From Rikenellaceae bacterium (GTDB lineage: Bacteria > Bacteroidota > Bacteroidia > Bacteroidales > UBA932), in NCBI GenBank assembly GCA_003542575.1, contig DPKJ01000003.1, forward strand, positions 228,918 through 292,917: a stretch of 64,000 nucleotides of DNA, read 5' to 3'. The notes beneath the pieces are model-generated. The model was not told the DNA's origin. It ran no database searches and saw only the letters and a list, made by a program, of their open reading frames with translations. Position numbers and translations under genes: made by a program. Positions 36,556 through 44,402 of the stretch are shown here, one piece after another (within the stretch, counting starts at the first letter, position 1; each line of letters starts with the position of its first letter).

Positions 36556-36682
36556 ATGATTGTTTTTAAGTAATGGGTGCCATGCTCTTTGGGAACTTTA
36601 TGCAATTTAATAAAAACAAAGCACATAATTCACATATATGTTCATAAACAATTGACCAGGATTATGGTTTATATAGTATCTT

Positions 36683-37027
36683 ATGAAGCCTTCAGTAGTT
36701 ATATACGACCAGGAATGTGCAATATGCTCATACACCGTTACTTTTCTTAGAAAAAGAGGGGGATTGTCAAATTTGGAATACGTTGCCTATGGCACCATTC
36801 AAGGTAAAAGACTTTTAGAAATTCACTCACTTGATTTTTCCAAAGAACAATACATTGTGTTCATAAAAGAACAAAAGGTTTATGTAAAATCACGGGCTGT
36901 TCTCGAAATACTTAAGAATGCAGGAGGGATGTGGCGCATACTATATGTTTTAATGATTGTTCCTGCCCCACTCAGAGATTTTGTTTATAATTTTATAGCG
37001 AAGAACCGATACAGATTAAAGAGATGA
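36683..37027 (+). CDS. DCC-family (DUF393) thiol protein
   Basis: A 114-residue protein with the DCC signature near its start (IYDQECAICSYTVTFLRK, containing D-x-E-C-x-x-C). These small proteins are predicted thiol-disulfide oxidoreductases with a thioredoxin-like fold. Its last 4 nt overlap the start of pdxH (ATGA), so the two are co-translated. The link with PdxH is by position only. Confidence 0.82.
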   Translation: MKPSVVIYDQECAICSYTVTFLRKRGGLSNLEYVAYGTIQGKRLLEIHSLDFSKEQYIVFIKEQKVYVKSRAVLEILKNAGGMWRILYVLMIVPAPLRDFVYNFIAKNRYRLKR

Positions 37028-37692
37028 ACAGAAAGGAGTTGCATAATATGAGAAAGGAGTATTCTCCCATCCCGCTGGAGTTAAAAGATTTATCTCCCGA
37101 TCCATTCACCCAGTTCGGAATCTGGTTTTCTGAAACCGAAGAGCAAATAAATGCAAATCCCTCAGAGCTATCTGAGGCAAATGCAATGGTTTTAAGCACT
37201 GTATCAAAAGATGGAACTCCCTCATCCAGAATAGTTTTACTAAAAAGTTTCTCTCCCGATGGATTTGTCTTTTTCACTAACTATAACAGTCGAAAAGGGG
37301 AAGAGATTACTGAAAACAAGATGGTCTCATTACTCTTTTTCTGGCACAACAGCATGAGACAGATTAGGATAGAGGGGCCGGCTGAAAAAATCTCAGATCT
37401 TGAGTCTGACATTTATTTTAACTCCAGACCTCGCGAAAGTCAAGCCTCATCGTCATTGTCTTTACAGAGTAAAACTCTTGATGACAAGCAAAAATTCGAC
37501 TATGATGTAAACCGTCTTGCCGCATCAGAGACACCAATTAAGCGTCCCAAAAATTGGGGGGGATACATTATCAAGCCACACTACTTTGAATTTTGGCAAG
37601 GAGGTGTGAGACGCTCTCATGACCGGATTATCTATTCAATTAACACAAACAGTAGCCAAAAGCAATGGAATATTAAGAGGTTATACCCATAA
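37024..37692 (+). CDS. pdxH: Pyridoxamine/pyridoxine 5'-phosphate oxidase
   Basis: A 222-residue FMN enzyme that oxidises PNP/PMP to PLP in vitamin B6 metabolism. Visible family segments are NAMVLSTVSKDGTPSSRIVLLK, FTNYNSRKGEEI, VSLLFFWHNSMRQIRIEG, SRPRESQ and the C-terminal PKNWGGYIIKP followed by FEFWQGGVRRSHDR. Length and FMN/PLP-binding regions are complete. It starts inside the end of the DCC gene. Identification is secure. Confidence 0.96.
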   Translation: MNRKELHNMRKEYSPIPLELKDLSPDPFTQFGIWFSETEEQINANPSELSEANAMVLSTVSKDGTPSSRIVLLKSFSPDGFVFFTNYNSRKGEEITENKMVSLLFFWHNSMRQIRIEGPAEKISDLESDIYFNSRPRESQASSSLSLQSKTLDDKQKFDYDVNRLAASETPIKRPKNWGGYIIKPHYFEFWQGGVRRSHDRIIYSINTNSSQKQWNIKRLYP

Positions 37693-37749
37693 ATAAATCC
37701 CATTAATCACAAACTGAAAATATTCGTACATTTAAATCAGAATTTGACA

Positions 37750-37757
37750 TAATTTTG
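37750..37757 (+). promoter_or_regulatory. Candidate -7 element TAATTTTG
   Basis: TAATTTTG fits TAnnTTTG, 22 nt upstream of the GTG start of the NtrB-like kinase gene. The -33 region (around TTCG at 37723-37726) is weak. Confidence 0.35.
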
Positions 37758-37779
37758 AATCCAAATTCAAACTAAGATT

Positions 37780-39279
37780 GTGTTTTTAAAACCCTTTTTC
37801 AATTTCCGGATATTTATCTGGGTCCTGCTTATTCTTGCAATAATGATGGGAGGAGTTTTTCTTGTTATTGCATACTCCTACAATCTTCAAAAAGAGACAG
37901 AGAGATATATAGAGTGGTCAAGAAGCAGCGTAAGCGAGGCCAAAGAGATGGAGAACGAACTAACGGCAATCAAAGGACTAACATTCACTCTTCTGGTAAA
38001 TAAATCTGGAATCTGGATTGACTCTCTAAATAACAGACAGACTAAATTTATTTACCACCTTGAAAGAGCAAGGGTTAGGGCAAATACACCGGAAGAGTCT
38101 CAACTGATCAGCCAGGTCTCTGCTCTCTTTTCAAATCACGAGCAAAATATTATAAAAGCTGTTTCATTTTTTAAAGCTGGAGAACTTAGTAAAGCAAATG
38201 CCCTTCTGGTACATTCTGCACAAGAGTTGCTTGTTACCATTCAGCAGAAGAGCAACGAATTTATCACAATTAATCAAAGTGTCCAGGCACTTCACGAAAG
38301 GGAGCTCTCAAGAACAAACGAAATAATCTTAAGAATTTTAATCTCCCTTGGAATTGGAGGGATTGTCACCGGGCTACTCCTTAGCTGGCTGATATCCAGA
38401 TTGCTTTTTGGCCCGCTTAACCAATTAATACTCACAATACGAAGTGTTTCGGGAGATGAAGTATTTGAACAACTTCAACTTTACCACGGAGGAGAGCTTG
38501 ATGAACTTGATAAAAGAATAAAGGTCCTGATTGAAAAAATTAACCGGGCTAATTCTGATCTATCCAAAAACAAAGAGCTGCTGCAATATTCAAACAAATA
38601 TGCAACACTGGGCAAAATTGCTCCTACAATTGCTCATGAGATAAGAAATCCGCTTGCCGCTATTAAGATGCTGGTCTATTCAATAAGAGAGGGAAAAGAG
38701 GTTTCGCCTTCAATAAAAGAGGATCTTGACATAATAACCAGTGAAATCGACAGAATGGAGAACTTCACAAAAGATTTTCTAAAATTCGCCAAACCTGCCG
38801 ATCCTGTATTTACAAGAGTTAACCCAACTGATTCTCTTTCAGAGGTTATTCATCTTTTAAAACCCCGAATAGAGAAAAATAATATAACCCTGTTAAATAA
38901 CACCCATAAAAACAAGTCGTTTGTAATGGCCGACTCCGGACATCTCAAGCAGGTATATATGAACATCATTTTAAATGCCGTTGAAGTTATGCCTGACGGC
39001 GGAACATTAACAATATCATATGAAAATGTTGTGTTAGATGAAGGTGAATACAAAAGAGAGTATATTCGCATCGATTTTGATGACTCTGGAAATGGGATTC
39101 CTGATGCCATTATGAAATCATTGTTTGAACCCTTTATAAGGGGAAGTGATATGGGAGTCGGCCTTGGGCTCTCGATTTCACAAGGGATTGCCAATTCTCA
39201 TGGTGGTATTATTAATGCCGAAAACAAGTCAGAATCAAAAGGTGCCATTTTCCATTTTTATCTTCCGTTGATTAATTAA
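37780..39279 (+). CDS. NtrB-like sensor histidine kinase
   Basis: A 499-residue kinase with membrane helices at about 12-32 and 182-205. A helical periplasmic sensor region of about 150 residues sits between them, then a HAMP-like linker, HisKA (IAPTIAHEIRNPLAAIKM, His286) and HATPase_c (ILNAVEVMPDGG, FDDSGNGIPD, GVGLGLSIS). The catalytic core resembles NtrB/ZraS kinases that pair with sigma-54 activators. The gene for such a regulator follows 10 bp later, so they form a two-component system. Start codon is GTG. The four-helix sensor domain suggests envelope stress sensing, but the signal is unknown. Confidence 0.92.
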   Translation: MFLKPFFNFRIFIWVLLILAIMMGGVFLVIAYSYNLQKETERYIEWSRSSVSEAKEMENELTAIKGLTFTLLVNKSGIWIDSLNNRQTKFIYHLERARVRANTPEESQLISQVSALFSNHEQNIIKAVSFFKAGELSKANALLVHSAQELLVTIQQKSNEFITINQSVQALHERELSRTNEIILRILISLGIGGIVTGLLLSWLISRLLFGPLNQLILTIRSVSGDEVFEQLQLYHGGELDELDKRIKVLIEKINRANSDLSKNKELLQYSNKYATLGKIAPTIAHEIRNPLAAIKMLVYSIREGKEVSPSIKEDLDIITSEIDRMENFTKDFLKFAKPADPVFTRVNPTDSLSEVIHLLKPRIEKNNITLLNNTHKNKSFVMADSGHLKQVYMNIILNAVEVMPDGGTLTISYENVVLDEGEYKREYIRIDFDDSGNGIPDAIMKSLFEPFIRGSDMGVGLGLSISQGIANSHGGIINAENKSESKGAIFHFYLPLIN

Positions 39280-39289
39280 ATAATTCAAT

Positions 39290-40696
39290 ATGTTCAAGTT
39301 ACTGGTTATTGATGATGAACAAAGCGTACGGTACTCTTTTAAGAAACTTCTTAACACCAAAGAGTATTCGATATCCGAAGCCTCAAATGCCGAAGAGGCA
39401 GTTATTGCCTTCAGGAAAGACCCTCCTCATCTTGTAATACTTGACATTGAAATGCCGGGAAAAGATGGCATACAGGTATTAAAAGAGTTGAAGCAAATTT
39501 CACCGAAAACACCTGTAATAATTATCACTGCCTACGGATCAGGAGACCGGGTAATAAAGGCAATGAAGTACGGTGCATACGAATACATCGAAAAGCCTTT
39601 TGACATTCCCCATTTTATGAAGGTAATCGAAGAGGCATTAAACACAGTTACCTTAAGCATTCCCGAAGAGCCTGAAAGTGATGAAAAGAAAAAACAGACA
39701 GCAGCTAAAATAGGCGATATTATTGTTGGAGAAAGCACTGCAATCAAAGATGTTTTCAAACTTATAGGAAAAGTTGCCACCAGTGATGCAAGTGTTTTAA
39801 TTACAGGAGAGAGTGGAACAGGTAAAGAGCTTGTAGCAAGGGCTATTCATAAATACAGCAACAGAGCAGATAAACCGTTTATTGCAATCAACTGTGCGGC
39901 TATTCCGGAAGCACTGCTGGAGAGTGAATTGTTTGGTTATGAGAAGGGCTCCTTTACAGGGGCAGACAGACAAAAAACAGGTAAATTTGAAGAGGCTCAC
40001 CAGGGAACTCTTTTTCTTGATGAAATTGGTGACATGAGTCTCTCTCTTCAGGCAAAGGTTTTAAGAATCTTACAGGAGGGGACCTTTGAGCGGCTGGGAA
40101 GCTCAAAGATAATCAGAGTCAATGCCAGACTTGTTGCTGCAACAAACAGAAATTTAGAAAATGACATTATAAGCAAATCTTTCAGAGAAGACCTTTACTA
40201 CCGTCTTAAAGTAGTAACTATCTCTCTTCCCCCTTTGAGAATGCGCAGAGAAGACATTCCTCTTTTAGCAAAGCATTTTTTATTAAAATACTCCAAGGAG
40301 AACAGCGGAAACACTTTAACACTTCACCCCGATTCGATAAAGAGACTATGTGATTACACCTGGCCGGGGAATATCCGTGAATTGGAGAATGTTATAAAAA
40401 GAGCCATAATTTTAACAAAAGGCTCTGTTATTGGGTCTGAATTGCTTTTTGAAGAGACCGGGCCATCTGTAGCTATTAATAAGCCGGACTCATCAAGATT
40501 AGACAAATATCTGAATCAGAAGATAATTTCCAAAGAGGGCGAGATTTTTAAGCTTGCAGGTGAAGAGTTTGAGAAAGACCTTTTAAGGTGGGCTCTGGCA
40601 AAAACCGGAGGAAATCAGCTTAAAGCCGCAAAAATATTAGGAATATCAAGAGTTATGCTCCATGAAAGGATAGAAAAATATGGTCTGAAGGATTAG
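39290..40696 (+). CDS. NtrC-family sigma-54 response regulator
   Basis: A 468-residue activator. The receiver domain (1-120) has phospho-acceptor Asp52 in LVILDIEMPG. The AAA+ domain has Walker A GESGTGKE (about 173-180), the sigma-54-contact loop GSFTGA (a known type of GAFTGA variant) near 219, and LFLDEIGDM. The C-terminal Fis-type helix-turn-helix is GGNQLKAAKILGISRVMLHE. It should activate RpoN-dependent promoters. The sigma-54-like promoter at 40885-40900 lies about 190 bp downstream of its stop and is a natural target. Confidence 0.95.
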   Translation: MFKLLVIDDEQSVRYSFKKLLNTKEYSISEASNAEEAVIAFRKDPPHLVILDIEMPGKDGIQVLKELKQISPKTPVIIITAYGSGDRVIKAMKYGAYEYIEKPFDIPHFMKVIEEALNTVTLSIPEEPESDEKKKQTAAKIGDIIVGESTAIKDVFKLIGKVATSDASVLITGESGTGKELVARAIHKYSNRADKPFIAINCAAIPEALLESELFGYEKGSFTGADRQKTGKFEEAHQGTLFLDEIGDMSLSLQAKVLRILQEGTFERLGSSKIIRVNARLVAATNRNLENDIISKSFREDLYYRLKVVTISLPPLRMRREDIPLLAKHFLLKYSKENSGNTLTLHPDSIKRLCDYTWPGNIRELENVIKRAIILTKGSVIGSELLFEETGPSVAINKPDSSRLDKYLNQKIISKEGEIFKLAGEEFEKDLLRWALAKTGGNQLKAAKILGISRVMLHERIEKYGLKD

Positions 40697-40697
40697 A

Positions 40698-40738
40698 AGT
40701 GTAAACTTTATTTGCACACTGCAAACATTCTGTACACT
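40698..40738 (+). promoter_or_regulatory. Possible enhancer: three ACACT/AGTGT boxes at 18-bp steps
   Basis: AGTGT at 40698, ACACT at 40716 and ACACT at 40734 are spaced exactly 18 bp apart. TTTGC-N5-GCAAA (40711-40725) is nested among them. They lie 147-187 bp upstream of the sigma-54-like promoter, a usual distance for activator binding sites. This is a hypothesis from spacing only. Confidence 0.3.
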
Positions 40739-40884
40739 ATTTCACTTATAAAAATTTTCTAATTTTTCTATCTTGCTATTAATCTGCAAATTAGAGATTG
40801 TAATAGAATTTTTCGATCCTTCTCTTAAAAATTCATAAGTTAAGTTACAGCCGTAACTATCTATTTATGTGTTATTTATGCGAC

Positions 40885-40900
40885 TTGGCACAATAATTGA
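40885..40900 (+). promoter_or_regulatory. Sigma-54 (-24/-12) promoter candidate
   Basis: TTGGCAC-AATAA-TTGA matches the RpoN consensus TTGGCAC-N5-TTGC except for the final base. The GG and the GA (for GC) dinucleotides are separated by exactly 10 nt, as required. It lies 69 nt upstream of the envelope lipoprotein ATG and just after an NtrC-type regulator gene. Confidence 0.65.
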
Positions 40901-40968
40901 CATTAAGACTTTAGCAGTAAAATGTCAAATCACAGTTCACACAAATAACAAACAAAAAATTGAAAAAA

Positions 40969-41568
40969 ATGAAAAAAATTCTATTCCAGATTTTTGCAGT
41001 AGTGCTTTTTGTAGCACTGGCCACTAGTTGCTCAAAACCACCACAAGCTGAATTGGATGCAGCTAAAGCAGCTGTTGAATCAGCAAAAGTAATGGAGACC
41101 AACCGTTATCTTGCAGATGAATTTGTAGCCCTTGAAGACTCACTGAACGCAGCCAATGTTGCTATCGAAGCTCAGAAGTCAAAAATGTTTCTTTCACGTG
41201 ATTACAAATCAATCAAAGAGAAACTTACAGTTATTGCAACAGATGTTGAAGCTCTTAAAGCAAGAACAGAAGAGCGTAAAGCTCAGGTTCGCACAGAGGT
41301 TCAGGACACACTTGTAGTTCTTGTTGCACTTATTGACGAAGACAAAGCTCTGCTTGCAAAAGCTCCTAAAGGAAAAGAGGGTAAAGCTGCTCTGGAAGCT
41401 ATTCAAAACGACATTACCGTTCTTGAAGCATCGGTTAGCGAAATCAACACCCTTATTGCCAATGGCGATTACCTTACAGCTCAGGATAAAACAACTGCAT
41501 CAAAGGTTAAAGCCGAAGCTATAAAAGAGGAACTAGCAACAGCAATATCAAAAACCAAAAGAAGGTAA
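40969..41568 (+). CDS. Helical lipoprotein, DUF4398-like
   Basis: I chose the ATG at 40969 (199 residues), because an upstream in-frame TTG at 40960 only adds MKK. The lipoprotein signal ends LATSC (Cys21). The mature protein is almost wholly alpha-helical with Ala/Lys/Glu repeats. Its first segment (ELDAAKAAVESAKVMETNRY followed by LADEFVALEDSL) has the DUF4398-like pattern of A-x-x-A helices and E-L-x-x-A-x. The same pattern recurs in the next protein, an L,D-transpeptidase. It may tether or regulate peptidoglycan remodelling, which is inference from position. It is expected to be sigma-54 controlled. Confidence 0.75.
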   Translation: MKKILFQIFAVVLFVALATSCSKPPQAELDAAKAAVESAKVMETNRYLADEFVALEDSLNAANVAIEAQKSKMFLSRDYKSIKEKLTVIATDVEALKARTEERKAQVRTEVQDTLVVLVALIDEDKALLAKAPKGKEGKAALEAIQNDITVLEASVSEINTLIANGDYLTAQDKTTASKVKAEAIKEELATAISKTKRR

Positions 41569-41617
41569 TTACTGAGTTTTTTATTAAATTCACAAATTGT
41601 ATTTGCAATTAATTTTT

Positions 41618-41650
41618 AAAGCCCTTAATTAAATTAAGGGCTTTATTTTA
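41618..41650 (+). terminator. Terminator after the helical lipoprotein
   Basis: A 13-nt perfect inverted repeat (AAAGCCCTTAATT / AATTAAGGGCTTT) separated by one A and followed by ATTTT. It may be partial, letting some transcripts continue into the transpeptidase genes, whose start lies 14 nt further on. Confidence 0.75.
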
Positions 41651-41663
41651 AAATAGAGACTGT

Positions 41664-42806
41664 ATGGCAGGGAGGAAAAAAGGAAAGGGGAGAGTAATTC
41701 TTAAATGGTCAATTTTCATAATTGTTGCTGTTGTTATATCAATTGCAGCAATTTCGATTTTTTCACAGAAACCGCCCGTAGAAATAATTGAAGCTGCAAG
41801 AAAGGCAATTGCAGAGGCAAGAAAGGCAGAGGCAGATGTTTACTCAATTGATGAACTCGCAGCAGCAGAGATTAAGTGGCAACTGGCAATGGATGAATGG
41901 AAAACAAACAATGATAAAAACCCCATTTTCAGAGATTATGAAATATCTCTTAATTCTGCTACCGAAGCAATTACTCTGGCAAAGGAGGCCAAAGTCAAAT
42001 CAATAAGGGTAAAGGCAGAACTCCACGAATACATCAAAAACAGCATAAAGTCACTAAGAATAAGCCTCCGCTATATAGAATCCGTTAAAGAGATACTCCC
42101 TCTTAACCATTCGGTTAGGAAGAGGGTAACTCCTGTCTTGTTAAAACTGGATGAGGCAGAATCTGCCTATAAGAGAGATGATCTTGTAACTGCGAGAAAT
42201 ATAATTGACTCTATTAACCAAAGCATAGAAAAACTTAAAGACAATACGGCAGATATACTGGATAATTACTTTAAAAATTATCCTGAATGGATAAGACTAA
42301 ATGAAGAGATGAAACAGTGGTCCAAAACACACTCATCTGTCAGCCTGGTTGTAGATAAATTCTCCCGAAAATGCATTGTCTATAAGTCCGGGAAAAAAAA
42401 TAGAGAGTTTGACGTAGAACTTGGCATCAACTGGCTGGGAGATAAGGTTCAAAAGGGAGACAGGGCTACTCCTGAAGGGAAATACACAATTACTGTTAAA
42501 AAAAGCGGTAGAAACACAATCTATTATAAAGCTTTATTGATTAACTTTCCTAATGCAGAGGACAGAAGACGTTTTAACCATCAAAAATCTGCCGGCAATA
42601 TCTCAAGAAACGCACTGATAGGTGGCTCAATTGAGATTCATGGAGGGGGAGGAAAGGGAATAGACTGGACTGACGGTTGTGTAGCACTTACCAACAGAGA
42701 TATGGATAACCTCTACGCACTTTGTTCTGTGGGAACACCTGTAGCAATTGTAGGTTCACTGACACCTCTTGACAAATTACTTAATAGTCCCCAAGAGATA
42801 AAATGA
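41664..42806 (+). CDS. L,D-transpeptidase with N-terminal helical module
   Basis: A 380-residue protein with a single N-terminal membrane helix (about 12-31). A DUF4398-like helical region (residues 35-210) starts with VEIIEAARKAIAEARKAEAD, like the preceding lipoprotein. A C-terminal YkuD catalytic domain has VDKFSRKCIVYKSGKK, KGDRATPEGKYTI, IEIHGGG and DGCVALTN with catalytic Cys339. YkuD enzymes make 3-3 crosslinks in peptidoglycan or attach proteins to it. The catalytic motif is intact. Followed immediately by a second YkuD gene. Confidence 0.9.
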   Translation: MAGRKKGKGRVILKWSIFIIVAVVISIAAISIFSQKPPVEIIEAARKAIAEARKAEADVYSIDELAAAEIKWQLAMDEWKTNNDKNPIFRDYEISLNSATEAITLAKEAKVKSIRVKAELHEYIKNSIKSLRISLRYIESVKEILPLNHSVRKRVTPVLLKLDEAESAYKRDDLVTARNIIDSINQSIEKLKDNTADILDNYFKNYPEWIRLNEEMKQWSKTHSSVSLVVDKFSRKCIVYKSGKKNREFDVELGINWLGDKVQKGDRATPEGKYTITVKKSGRNTIYYKALLINFPNAEDRRRFNHQKSAGNISRNALIGGSIEIHGGGGKGIDWTDGCVALTNRDMDNLYALCSVGTPVAIVGSLTPLDKLLNSPQEIK

Positions 42807-42815
42807 TTGTTTACT

Positions 42816-43496
42816 ATGAAAGATAATCACTCTAAAACGGCCTTTATACTGGTAACTGTGTTTACAGCAGTTGCCAGTATACTTTTTTCGTTCCGTAAAT
42901 CCGAGAATATGAAAGAGCTCTCTTACATCTTTTACAGCTATCCTCCGGTTCCGGGACACTATGTTTCTAAAGACTCACTGGAGTTGGAAAAACTGCTGAA
43001 AAATACAGAAAGAAGAATCACAGCATCTTTGAGACGGTTAGAAAATCTGCTTCCGTACGGCCCATATTTGATAATTAACACTACTCAGAACAAGTTTGTT
43101 CTAAGAAATCGCAAAGGGGTTATAAGAGAGGGCATATGTTCTACCGGGAGTTATGTTCTTCTTGATGCCGGCGACGGAAAACAATGGATGTTCAAAACGC
43201 CCAAGGGTATGTTTCCTATCTTGGGTAAAATCGTAGATCCTATATGGAATAAACCGGACTGGGCATTTGTAGAGGAGAGCCTTCCGATTCCTCCTCGAAA
43301 CCACCCTGACAGACTGGAATATGGCACTTTGGGTGACTATGCACTCACTCTCGGAGATGGATATCTGATTCATGGAACTCTTTATCAGCGATTTTTAGGG
43401 TTGCCGGTAACTCATGGTTGTGTGAGGCTGGGTGACCAGGATCTTGAGGTGGTCTTTAAAAATCTTAATGTAGGTTCAAGGGTTTACATTTTTTAA
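42816..43496 (+). CDS. L,D-transpeptidase, second copy
   Basis: I prefer the ATG at 42816 (226 residues) over the in-frame TTG at 42807 that abuts the previous stop. There is an N-terminal membrane helix (about 8-26), and the YkuD domain has NTTQNKFVLRNRKG, KTPKGMFPI, LIHGTLYQRFLG and THGCVRL with catalytic Cys202. It lacks the helical module of its neighbour, and the two catalytic domains are clearly different sequences, so they may have distinct acceptors. Located in the sigma-54-type envelope cluster. Confidence 0.9.
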   Translation: MKDNHSKTAFILVTVFTAVASILFSFRKSENMKELSYIFYSYPPVPGHYVSKDSLELEKLLKNTERRITASLRRLENLLPYGPYLIINTTQNKFVLRNRKGVIREGICSTGSYVLLDAGDGKQWMFKTPKGMFPILGKIVDPIWNKPDWAFVEESLPIPPRNHPDRLEYGTLGDYALTLGDGYLIHGTLYQRFLGLPVTHGCVRLGDQDLEVVFKNLNVGSRVYIF

Positions 43497-43508
43497 TCTG
43501 CAGACAAA

Positions 43509-44333
43509 ATGAAGAATAATCTGACAATGCTGTTTAGCAAAATAAAAGGGTCATTTACCACTAAGGGTGTTGTAATATTTGTCTCAGTACAGCTTATGGC
43601 CATAATTGCCGCATTTATTCTCTTTGGAATTATTCCTGTAGGCAACGAAGTGAGTAAAATAACCAAACAGTTTAATCCTGAAGGCGTTAGCGAGAACAAG
43701 CTGCCTCAGGAAAAAGTAGCTTTGCTTGAGCGGGTAAGGGATAGAGAACATTATGAGTCTGTTTTGAAATCTGCCCTTTTACTATCCAAAACTGACTCTA
43801 TATCCCTATTGATTGATCTTAAAGATAGCCTTGCAATTCTATCACTTAAAGGGGTCTCCCTTTTCCAGTCGAAAATTTCTGAGATTGAATTTAATCAAGG
43901 ACTTAAAAAATTACCAGTATACCTAAGAGACAGCCTCTATTCAGGCCCTTTCCCTGTTAAAAAAGAGCTTGCAAGTATTGAAAAATTTCCTGTAGTGATT
44001 AAAAAAGCACCAAAAGATACAACAGAGGCAAGTGCCGACGATGCTGCGCCAATATTGCCAATACAAAATGATGTCTTTGTACTGTTTTTACTTGATAACA
44101 ATCTGGTGATTGAAATAAATCAACAGGAACATGATCTTGCGGGTTCAAAAAGAGCCTACAGAAATTTTAAAGCTAACTATTCAAGGTTTTTCAGAGATCA
44201 TAATTTTGCCCTTATCAAGGACAAAAATGCCCCATCATATTTATACCGTCTGAAAATTTTCATCCCCAGGGAGGAGGCCCGATCTATTTACAGAGCCCTT
44301 CCAATCAAACCTTATGTGTTGGTGAGGTATTAA
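43509..44333 (+). CDS. Single-pass membrane protein of unknown function
   Basis: A 274-residue protein with one membrane helix at about 20-41 (VVIFVSVQLMAIIAAFILFG). A helical and mixed periplasmic region follows. The last 110 residues look like a folded domain (DVFVLFLLDNNLVIEINQQE, FLRDHNFALIKDK-like pattern and a C-terminal YRLKIFIPREEARSIYRAL). No family recognised. It is 12 bp after the second transpeptidase gene, so a role in peptidoglycan remodelling or its control is possible by context only. Confidence 0.65.
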   Translation: MKNNLTMLFSKIKGSFTTKGVVIFVSVQLMAIIAAFILFGIIPVGNEVSKITKQFNPEGVSENKLPQEKVALLERVRDREHYESVLKSALLLSKTDSISLLIDLKDSLAILSLKGVSLFQSKISEIEFNQGLKKLPVYLRDSLYSGPFPVKKELASIEKFPVVIKKAPKDTTEASADDAAPILPIQNDVFVLFLLDNNLVIEINQQEHDLAGSKRAYRNFKANYSRFFRDHNFALIKDKNAPSYLYRLKIFIPREEARSIYRALPIKPYVLVRY

Positions 44334-44363
44334 TTTTTTCATCATTATTTAAAAAGTTTTGCA

Positions 44364-44371
44364 TATATTTG
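44364..44371 (+). promoter_or_regulatory. Candidate -7 element TATATTTG
   Basis: TATATTTG fits TAnnTTTG, 32 nt upstream of the second sigma-54 regulator gene. This suggests that gene may have its own housekeeping promoter in addition to readthrough. Confidence 0.35.
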
Positions 44372-44402
44372 AAAGGGCATATTGCCTTAATTCCAAAACT
44401 TT

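Noticed and set aside
36560..36585. TGGCAC on the minus strand upstream of the orphan sensor kinase
   Set aside because: No TTGC-like element occurs at the right distance; the corresponding bases read ACTT.
40697..40968. Possible small RNA gene in the gap after the NtrC-type regulator
   Set aside because: No terminator hairpin is present; the gap is better explained by the sigma-54 promoter and possible enhancer boxes.
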